From NCBI GenBank assembly GCA_965263225.1, contig CBDHHG010000045.1, positions 322,998 through 386,997 of the forward strand: a stretch of DNA of 64,000 nt, in the 5' to 3' direction. Shown piece by piece: positions 57,108 to 64,000 of the stretch (position 1 is its first letter; each line of letters starts with the position of its first letter). The notes under the pieces are model-generated. The model was not told the origin of the DNA. It worked only from the letters and a program-made list of their open reading frames with translations, and did no database searches. Made by a program: the position numbers and the translations under genes. Origin of the DNA: DT-111 sp965263225 (GTDB taxonomy: Bacteria > Bacteroidota > Bacteroidia > Chitinophagales > Saprospiraceae).

Positions 57108-60100
57108 TTAGTGACTAGGAATGTAACGAAGCGCATTTTCTGGAATCTCATCCGCCACCAATCGAAAACACACTCTAATGTCATTATTCCTTTCATTTAT
57201 GCCGTGTGGGAAATCGCCCAGGCGAAAGAAATTGTTAAGCACTATGTCGGGATCACCATCAAATTTACCCCAGCCCCCTCCTTTGGTCGTGCGCTGGATG
57301 GTTTTGTCAAAACCTTCTGCTCCTCGTTCAAAAGCATTGTAACACCACTCGTAAGCATTGCCTGCCATGTCCATTGCTCCATTTTCGGCCATTCCCTCGG
57401 GGTACAAGCCCACAGCAGCTAGGGTGCTAACACCCACTGAACTATTTGCTTTGGCGGGATCCCAATCTGAGCCCCAAGGGTAATTATTGTTGGTGTTGCC
57501 ATTAGAGGCGGCGTGCTGCCATTCCCATTCCATAGGAAGACGCACTCGATAACCTAGGGCATCGCTAAGCCAATGGCAAAAGGCAACAGCCTGATACCAG
57601 TTGACAAGTTCTGCGGGACGGTTCAGCATATTCTCAGGTGATTGGGTTTTAGGTTTATGTATTCTATGAATGTTTTTGGGTAGCCCTTCCCACCATTTAT
57701 CAGTGTAGTAGTTATCAGGATTTATGAAAATATTGAATTGTTCCAAAGTTATTGGATATCGGCCAATGTATAGAGGCGGAACCTCATAGTGTTTTTCCCA
57801 GGCTTCGATATACACTTTACCACCTGGCACCGCACACCAAACGATTTCTGGTAATCCATCTTTTACACCTACACCTGGGCGAGGATCCCCTAGTTCGGCC
57901 AATCGATTCCCTATTTCATTCCGACGCTGATGATTGATAAAAGGGTATTGCAGTTCTTCTGTAAGTCTTTCCGCTTCCGGACGAATAAAAGCAAGCGTGT
58001 TAGGATATAAGCTTTCTAGTTCCTCATCTTCGATCCCGAGTAATGCCTGTGCTTCGTATACGGGTTCTAGGCGGGCTTTCGACCATAAGCGATTGCGATC
58101 CAGATGGAGTTGCTGTTCTATGTTATCTAATCTTTTGCGATCCTGATACCAATCCTCGGCTTCTTTTCCTGTTTTCGCCAAGTTTAAGAGCGCAGCTCGG
58201 GTTTCGATGATCCAGTTTTCCAGCAAAGTCCAATGCCGAATTAATGCTTCATGTGCAATCTCTAATTGATCATTATCGGACCTCAAAAGCCGCTGGTTGA
58301 TTAGAGCATCCTTCAGGGCTATTGCCCCTGCTGGCCAACCTTTAGTATCCAAGGGGGCAGGGCGTTTCCCCGCCACTCCATCCTCTACCTTGACCAGTTT
58401 GCGAAAAAGGAAGTTGAAATCTTCCTTGAACTCCTTGGCGTCGGTATCGAACTCAGCGACGGCAAGGTCGGCCTGCTTTTGTATAACACCTTCGACACCT
58501 CCTAATTCCTTATAGGCTTTTATGGTCATTAGATTGCCTTCCCTTTTTTCGGCTAACTGTTCTAGCACATAAGAGACCAAGGGTAAGTTTTCACTCATTT
58601 CAAAGGTTTCCTGCCAGATCGTAGTTTCCAGGCCCTCCTCAAAGGTTAATCCGCTGAACATAGCAGGACGGACGATAATGCGGATCATGCTATTTCTGGA
58701 AGGTTTTAGGAGTACCTGCTGCCCTCGCTTTAGTCGATCGGCAAACTCAGGATACTCTAAGCAGCGATGAAAGTATTCGGAACGCATGGTAAGTATAACC
58801 TGCCCTCGCTCCAATTGGGAGAAGGCTACCACAAAATCCAAAATACTTTTTCTGATTGACTCCTGATCTTTACTAATTAGATTGAAGAGTTCCTCAAACT
58901 GGTCAAAAAACAGAACAAGTCGGCTATTCTCAGGTCTACCCTGCATGAATTCGGCAATGAGTTGTACTGCGCCTGTTCCACCTCGTTGTACATAGTCTTG
59001 CAGTGCCAAACTCATCTCCTCTAAAGGACTTTGATCTCCAAAAACTGCCTGGCACTCCAGATGGTCTTCTTGAAGTTTGCATTCCAGAAATCGCCATTTT
59101 CGACTCCCCGGAATGGAATTCAGGCGCAATCGATTAAACAAACCAGCTCTTACCAGGGAAGATTTTCCGGAACCCGAGGCCCCAATCACAGCCAAGAGGC
59201 CTTCATGCTTTTGGTCTGCCAGTTGGTCTCTAAGTTGATCCACCTCATTGATCCTTCCAAAGAAAACATTAGCGTCTTGGTATTCGTAGGGCTTCAGTCC
59301 CTTGTACGGGTTGCGGAAGGCCATTTCCGGGAGAGAGGTGAGTTGTTGCGGATCTTGGGTTTTGTATTTGAAGCGAATTAGTTTCTTCAACCAAAGTCGT
59401 AAGTGGTGTTCATACTCCTCTTCAAACAAGTCTGGATGGTAGTCAATAATTCGCTGGCCATTCATACCTGCAAAAAAATGTTCTACTTCACGTGCTTGTC
59501 GGGCGATCAAGGACTCTTCATTGGAAGATTGGAGAGGGATAAAACTACGAATGGCTTCCCCTCTGCGAAAGATTTGGATGTGAGGTCTGTCTCTTTCCGC
59601 TAGGTCAAATACACGCTTGTACAATAGTTGAAGGGGAGCACTGTCGTAGTTCTCTGATACGCCCAAATTGTTCCATACCAACCAAGAAACAAGATCAAAG
59701 GACTGTAGTTCAGGTAAAGGCATGATCCTGTCCTGGTCTGTTTCTTCATCTGATTTGATGATTAAGCTGGCTGTTTCAATGTCCTTCAAAAGATATACCT
59801 CTAAATCAAATTTCTGATTCAGATTGGAGTAAATGAACAGTTTGAAGATGTATTCCTTGATTAGTGATACCTCATTGTAGACGTTTAGGGGAGAGATGGT
59901 GCCATTGGGAAGCAGCTCATGACTAGATACCGCGAGCAGGATTCTTATGGGAATCTTGAACTTAAACCGATTGATTAGCCGAACTAGGGTGGAGTCAGCT
60001 TGTAGCTTGTCAGCTTCGACACCCATTCCCCGAAACTCGAGTACGTTGGGATCATCACAGTAGAGGTGCCAATTGAGCTCTCCTTTGTCCTCTTGGGGAT

Positions 60101-60695
60101 TTTGCCCACCAATACCACGTTTATTGATGCGATAGCTTAATAAATCTTTATACTTAAAATTGATGTAATCACAGGCGTGTTCATAGGCAGCTTTTATCGT
60201 ATTGCCTTTGGAAAAGGATTCGTAGAAGGCTTTGCTAAACTCATAGGCGGTGCTATCATCCACGGGGACACGAGTAGCTATTACAGCTTTGACCTTTTGA
60301 TCCAATAAATCTTTAACTTGACCTTTGGTTGCACAACCGTTGAGAAATACTAGTTTTAGATTTTTTAGCCTCCCCAGCATAGGGGCTAGCCCCTCGATGT
60401 AGCCTTTCCCATCTTTCAGACGGATACTTTCTGGGTCAGCATGGCCTGAATAGTGGAAGATGACCGTTCGTTCTTCATCCCGCAAGGTGTTGTGGAGCGT
60501 CTCAATGGTCGCATCCTCTATATTGACTAAACGAACCGATCGCCGATCATCTATTTCTCGGAATATCACTTCCAAGGCCTCACTTTCGGTCTTAAGCATT
60601 GGCAAATGATCTTGATCATGATCCGCAAAAGCCATGAGGATGACTTTTTTGAACTGAGGGGATTCGACTGGTTCAATTTCGGAAGACTGCGACAT
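57108..60695 (-). CDS. CHAT protease / STAND ATPase / FGE-sulfatase domain protein
   Basis: This 1195-residue protein has three parts. The N-terminal CHAT (caspase-like) domain (about 15-185) keeps the catalytic pair: His85 in IFHYSGHADPES and Cys121 in LVFLNGCATKGQ. The middle is a novel-STAND ATPase: NPYKGLKPYEYQDANVFFGR, Walker A IGASGSGKSSLVRAG (near 500), Walker B RLVLFFDQFEELFN, then a winged-helix part (LEIAHEALIRHWTLLENWI). The C-terminal FGE-sulfatase domain (about 960-1190) has the C-type-lectin-like fold signature RLPMEWEWQHAASNG, MDMAGNAYEWCYN and IRVCFRLV. STAND-CHAT proteins are thought to be sensors that activate a protease on infection; the FGE part probably binds a ligand. 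No signal peptide. The start is followed upstream by a gene-free gap. Confidence 0.9.
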   Translation of the reverse strand: MSQSSEIEPVESPQFKKVILMAFADHDQDHLPMLKTESEALEVIFREIDDRRSVRLVNIEDATIETLHNTLRDEERTVIFHYSGHADPESIRLKDGKGYIEGLAPMLGRLKNLKLVFLNGCATKGQVKDLLDQKVKAVIATRVPVDDSTAYEFSKAFYESFSKGNTIKAAYEHACDYINFKYKDLLSYRINKRGIGGQNPQEDKGELNWHLYCDDPNVLEFRGMGVEADKLQADSTLVRLINRFKFKIPIRILLAVSSHELLPNGTISPLNVYNEVSLIKEYIFKLFIYSNLNQKFDLEVYLLKDIETASLIIKSDEETDQDRIMPLPELQSFDLVSWLVWNNLGVSENYDSAPLQLLYKRVFDLAERDRPHIQIFRRGEAIRSFIPLQSSNEESLIARQAREVEHFFAGMNGQRIIDYHPDLFEEEYEHHLRLWLKKLIRFKYKTQDPQQLTSLPEMAFRNPYKGLKPYEYQDANVFFGRINEVDQLRDQLADQKHEGLLAVIGASGSGKSSLVRAGLFNRLRLNSIPGSRKWRFLECKLQEDHLECQAVFGDQSPLEEMSLALQDYVQRGGTGAVQLIAEFMQGRPENSRLVLFFDQFEELFNLISKDQESIRKSILDFVVAFSQLERGQVILTMRSEYFHRCLEYPEFADRLKRGQQVLLKPSRNSMIRIIVRPAMFSGLTFEEGLETTIWQETFEMSENLPLVSYVLEQLAEKREGNLMTIKAYKELGGVEGVIQKQADLAVAEFDTDAKEFKEDFNFLFRKLVKVEDGVAGKRPAPLDTKGWPAGAIALKDALINQRLLRSDNDQLEIAHEALIRHWTLLENWIIETRAALLNLAKTGKEAEDWYQDRKRLDNIEQQLHLDRNRLWSKARLEPVYEAQALLGIEDEELESLYPNTLAFIRPEAERLTEELQYPFINHQRRNEIGNRLAELGDPRPGVGVKDGLPEIVWCAVPGGKVYIEAWEKHYEVPPLYIGRYPITLEQFNIFINPDNYYTDKWWEGLPKNIHRIHKPKTQSPENMLNRPAELVNWYQAVAFCHWLSDALGYRVRLPMEWEWQHAASNGNTNNNYPWGSDWDPAKANSSVGVSTLAAVGLYPEGMAENGAMDMAGNAYEWCYNAFERGAEGFDKTIQRTTKGGGWGKFDGDPDIVLNNFFRLGDFPHGINERNNDIRVCFRLVADEIPENALRYIPSH

Positions 60696-61208
60696 ATTTG
60701 GAGCGATTGTGTTGGAATAGTATTTTTTATTGATATGACCGTTTTGGTTATCGTCATATGAGTATCAATAAATATAAAGTTATTTGATGAATATGTAAAT
60801 CCCTGGTAAACTTCTGCTTCCTTCTTTCCAAATAAGGAACTAACCTTTGGGCGTTTTTTAAAGTTGTAGATTTAGTATTTTAATTGAACAAAGTGGAGGG
60901 GTTTAGGAGAAGTAGGTATTTGGTTGGCAGTTTTTTATTGAGATTTATTTGCTTGAAAATGTTTTTTGTTGAACAAGTAAGGTGAAAAGTCCCTGCAGCA
61001 AGTAGTATGGCTTTCATCTAAATAGCTATGGTAATCAAACCCGTTTCTTTTTACACATACAAGCAAAATGACTATCACTTGGTAAAGGTAGGAATCTTGC
61101 TTTCGTACTGCTGGTAGCTGGACAATCGGTCCGGTATGTTTTCGTTTACACTCATGGGAACTACCACAATGTAGTTTTGATGATAAAGAGATACATCATG
61201 ATGTGCCG
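60696..61208. other. Gene-free region upstream of the CHAT gene
   Basis: About 510 bp without a convincing frame. It should contain the CHAT gene promoter. The part at 60720-60780 is AT-rich. No strong hairpin or repeat was seen. Confidence 0.45.
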
Positions 61209-61475
61209 CTAGATTCTACCGTTTTCCAGTATTTCCAGTTCTCCATAACCATATGCGTAACCCTCTATGCAGTTGCCAGTCCAGTTAAAGCTTCGGCTTT
61301 GAAAATTGTAATTGGTGAAGACTTTGCACTGTCCATCTTTGCTTATCATCCAACCCGCATCTGAAGTTTGTCGACTTTGGCTCCCTAGATTCCAAAGGAG
61401 AAATACTAGCGGTAAAGCTTGAAATAAAAGCAGCCCAGCAAACCATGGGCTTTTTAATATTCCCTCTCTAAGCAC
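61209..61475 (-). CDS. Small membrane-anchored MORN-like protein, probably truncated
   Basis: This 88-residue protein has one membrane segment (WFAGLLLFQALPLVFLLWNL) and a short C-terminal domain reading DGQCKVFTNYNFQSRSFNWT, then GNCIEGYAYGYGELEILENG. The FNWTGNC-x2-GYAYGYGEL pattern resembles a single MORN-type repeat of bacterial envelope proteins, which usually continues further. It stops right after ENGRI, so it may be a truncated gene. A related open frame on the plus strand at 61516-61704 has no good start. Confidence 0.45.
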   Translation of the reverse strand: MLREGILKSPWFAGLLLFQALPLVFLLWNLGSQSRQTSDAGWMISKDGQCKVFTNYNFQSRSFNWTGNCIEGYAYGYGELEILENGRI

Positions 61476-61792
61476 GGGCTACCAGTCCAGGATCGATGGT
61501 GCACCAACGCTTAAGTTGCATCGACTTAGGCAGCAAGGAGCGCGAGATTACCTGGTGATCAGTTACCTGCGGAGAGTGGGAGACGAACTATATCAGTTGA
61601 ATGTGGAGGTTTTTCAAGATGGACTCTCCATTGATAATTCTTCGACTTATAACTCAACGCTAACCATCAGTGATTTTAATAGTGTAGTTGATTTTAGATC
61701 GTAACTTTAGAGGTATTATCGGAGTTCAACATCCATCTCTATCATAAGCCTTCCGCTCTCTGGTAATTCTTAGACAAAAATTGCTCAATACA

Positions 61793-63964
61793 ATGAAAAG
61801 AAGCTTTGTGCCTGGCCTGCGATTAATGTTAGCCAGTATACTGATCTTTCCGGTTTTACTTCCCTCACAAACGGAGTCGTTGAAGGTGTTTGATAGCTAT
61901 CAGGGGCGGGTGGGTAGCTGGATGAAATACCAGCACCTAAACCAAGCTTGGTATCAGCACATCCATCAATTGGCCGACGAATACCTAGACCAGAGAGCAG
62001 AAGCAGTGCGCAAATGCAATACCCAAGGAGCCATGCTTCAACGTATCGAAAATCTAAAGGAGCAGTTTTTAGCTAGTATTGGAGGTTTACCCGAGAAAAC
62101 ACCACTTAAGCCGCAGATTGTAGGAAGAATAGACCGAAAGTCTTTCACAGTAGAAAAACTGCTATATCAGTCCTTGCCTGGGTACTATGTTACCGCTTGT
62201 CTTTTCATTCCGAAAGTTCGGCAAGAAGTAGCACCAGCAGTGATCTACTGTTCGGGGCATGCTGGGCAGGCATTTCGGAGTCCAACTTATCAGGGTGTGA
62301 TTCTGAATTTGGTACAAAAAGGCTTCATCGTTTTAGCCTTTGATCCCATCGGTCAGGGCGAACGCTATCAGTATCTGGATGCAAATGGTCAACCCAACAG
62401 GGGAGGGCCCACCAGTGAGCACTCTTATGCTGGCATTCAGGCTCTGCTCACAGGGTCTTCCATTGCCCGTTATATGATCAATGATGGTATTCGTGCTGTC
62501 GATTATCTGATCAGTCGCCCAGAGGTAGACTCCACTCGGATAGGCATCACCGGGCGGTCCGGGGGAGGGACGCAGACTGCTTATATAGCTGCCTTCGATT
62601 CCCGAATCTTGGCTGCTGCTCCAGAGAATTACATCACGAGCTTTCGCCGACTTTGGCAGTCCAATGGCCCTCAGGATGCTGAGCAGAATTTTCCAGGAGG
62701 GTTGCAGAGCGGCCTGGAACATGCCGATCTTTTGGCTGTCAGGGTACCGAAACCTACGCTAGTTTTGACTACCACGAACGATATTTTTAGTATTCAAGGA
62801 GCAAGAGAAACCATTGCTGAAGTGGAAGGCGTTTATCGCTTCTTTGAAGCAGAAGACCAATTTGTTTGGACCGAAGATGAGGCTGGGCATCAATCGACTA
62901 AGTCTAATCGCGAAGCCATGTATGCCTTCTTCCAAAAGCATTTACAATTACCCGGTGATCCTACTGATCATCTGGTGGAGCTATTTTCAGAAGAAGAGCT
63001 TAGGGTTACTGAAACGGGGCAAGTCGTGACAGCTGTGGCGAGCAAAACCGTTTTTGATATTAATCAAGAAGGTTTTCTAATTAACCAAAAGAGCCGTAAG
63101 AACGAAAAGCCATTACGTTCCACCATCCAATCAACCCTAAATCTCACCCCTCCAAGCGTAGAAACCCAAGCTGTCTTTACGGGTAGAATACGCAGAGACA
63201 ATTTCGTGGTGGAAAAATATTTCCTGGAATTCTCTGACGAGCACTATCCGATACCATTCCTTCATGTTTACACTGCCTCTAAGAAGGCGCAGCCTCTCCT
63301 GTTATACCTTAATAGTAAAGGTAAGGAGGCTACCCTTACAGCAGGTGGAGAAGTAGAGCAACTCGTGCAAGCAGGTTACCAAGTCATCGCGCCTGATCTG
63401 CTACACATGGGGGAGTTGGAATCTACTTTTAAGGGGGATTCTCACATTGATGGCATCGACTACAACTTGATTTTGGGGAGTAGTTTGGTGGGCAAGAGTC
63501 TGACCACCCTACGGGCCGAGGATCTTCTGTACCTATTGGATCACGTACAGCGTAAGGTTCAACCAATGGGAGGGAAATTTATTCTGTTCGCAGATCGTGC
63601 ACTTTGTACTCCTGCACTTCACGTTGCCGCCCTGCGTAAAGATTTGACTCATGTTGTTCTAAAAGAACCGCTGGTAAGTCTACAAAGGCTGCATGAAACC
63701 CGGAGATATTTGCCTGCTTTTGCCTATGAGGTTATTCCTGGTATTCTGCAAGACTTTGATCTCCCCGACCTCATGCCACTAGTTCGCCCAGCGACTTTAA
63801 CGGTAATCAACCCCCAAAATGCCCTAGGCCTTCCGTTGACAGAGGCGGAAGCGAAGCAGGCTTATCAGTATGTGGAAGAGACTTATAAGAAAGGGGGGCA
63901 AGCGGAGCTGTTTTCCTTGCTAGTGGGTACCGGAAACATAAATTGGAGTGCTTTGCTTCGGTAG
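61793..63964 (+). CDS. Exported alpha/beta hydrolase (acetyl-xylan-esterase-like)
   Basis: The ATG at 61793 (MKRSFVPGLRLMLASILIFP) gives a 723-residue protein with a signal peptide; a TTG or ATG just upstream is possible. The first alpha/beta hydrolase domain (about 110-390) has VIYCSGHAGQAFRSP, LAFDPIGQGERYQYLD, the nucleophile elbow GITGRSGGGTQTAYIAAFD (near 260) and a C-terminal TEDEAGHQSTKSNREAM with the likely catalytic His. It resembles acetyl-xylan-esterase or prolyl-oligopeptidase-like enzymes. The second half is another hydrolase-like fold without a clear catalytic triad. It probably acts in the periplasm on polysaccharide esters or peptides; the substrate is unknown. Confidence 0.87.
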   Translation: MKRSFVPGLRLMLASILIFPVLLPSQTESLKVFDSYQGRVGSWMKYQHLNQAWYQHIHQLADEYLDQRAEAVRKCNTQGAMLQRIENLKEQFLASIGGLPEKTPLKPQIVGRIDRKSFTVEKLLYQSLPGYYVTACLFIPKVRQEVAPAVIYCSGHAGQAFRSPTYQGVILNLVQKGFIVLAFDPIGQGERYQYLDANGQPNRGGPTSEHSYAGIQALLTGSSIARYMINDGIRAVDYLISRPEVDSTRIGITGRSGGGTQTAYIAAFDSRILAAAPENYITSFRRLWQSNGPQDAEQNFPGGLQSGLEHADLLAVRVPKPTLVLTTTNDIFSIQGARETIAEVEGVYRFFEAEDQFVWTEDEAGHQSTKSNREAMYAFFQKHLQLPGDPTDHLVELFSEEELRVTETGQVVTAVASKTVFDINQEGFLINQKSRKNEKPLRSTIQSTLNLTPPSVETQAVFTGRIRRDNFVVEKYFLEFSDEHYPIPFLHVYTASKKAQPLLLYLNSKGKEATLTAGGEVEQLVQAGYQVIAPDLLHMGELESTFKGDSHIDGIDYNLILGSSLVGKSLTTLRAEDLLYLLDHVQRKVQPMGGKFILFADRALCTPALHVAALRKDLTHVVLKEPLVSLQRLHETRRYLPAFAYEVIPGILQDFDLPDLMPLVRPATLTVINPQNALGLPLTEAEAKQAYQYVEETYKKGGQAELFSLLVGTGNINWSALLR

Positions 63965-64000
63965 ATATTTAGCTGTAACGATATTAGATTCAGGTATTTT

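Noticed and set aside
57108..58000. FGE domain as a diversity-generating retroelement target
   Set aside because: FGE/C-type lectin folds can be DGR targets, but no reverse transcriptase or template repeat was seen nearby.
61516..61704. Plus-strand 62-residue frame reading DYLVISYLRRVGDELYQLNV
   Set aside because: It looks partly protein-like but has only a TTG start and no domain; it may be a remnant and is not reported as a gene.

Overview
The window reads as chromosomal accessory DNA from a Bacteroidota bacterium, most likely of the Saprospiria/Lewinella type. This is inferred from family content, not from a marker gene: a BT4734/VirE replication pair, CarboxypepD_reg-like/TPR secreted proteins, an EAD11-TIR-AAA protein, a CHAT-STAND-FGE protein, and a PVC-type cytochrome lipoprotein. 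No rRNA, tRNA or CRISPR array was seen. The window is rich in anti-phage or conflict genes and in insertion sequences.

Region 1 (1-11.1 kb, minus strand) is a class 2 DISARM locus. Transcription runs right to left: serine recombinase, a small PD-(D/E)XK-like protein, the cytosine-5 methyltransferase DrmMII, DrmE, a NERD/UvrD-like helicase, DrmA and DrmB. DrmB runs off the left edge. The NERD helicase sits 3 bp before drmA and is not one of the named DISARM components. Region 2 (11.2-13.7 kb, plus strand) is a two-gene cassette: a Cys/His zinc-site protein resembling HNH nucleases, and an HExxH putative metallopeptidase.

Region 3 (13.7-18.9 kb) holds an IS66 element with an 8-bp target duplication that splits a repeat-protein gene, and an ISL3 element that cuts off the 5' end of the same gene. 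Region 4 (18.9-34.3 kb, minus strand) looks like an integrated element. It has a tyrosine integrase, a membrane protein, small DNA-binding proteins, a VirE-type helicase and a BT4734-type primase-like protein, with iteron-like repeats between the last two. Directly downstream is a co-directional block: HTH protein, small protein, EAD11-TIR-AAA, AAA-transmembrane-coiled coil, and two exported CarboxypepD_reg-like/TPR proteins. This block is the best candidate for an undescribed multi-gene system. It would link a cytoplasmic TIR effector and a membrane ATPase to envelope TPR proteins.

Region 5 (34.5-49.4 kb) has a 2OG-Fe(II) oxygenase, a Rieske oxygenase, two large BNR-repeat genes broken by several frameshifts, a protein sharing a C-terminal domain with one of them, an IS903-like element with a nonsense mutation, and an AraC regulator. 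A 147-bp direct repeat containing the promoter region and first codons of the 49.56-kb gene brackets 41.65-49.59 kb. Region 6 (49.5-64 kb) has a large SGNH/cytochrome c lipoprotein, an IS5-like element with a 6-bp target duplication, two tandem nucleoside deaminase-like genes (one exported or membrane-anchored), a CHAT-STAND-FGE protein and an exported alpha/beta hydrolase.
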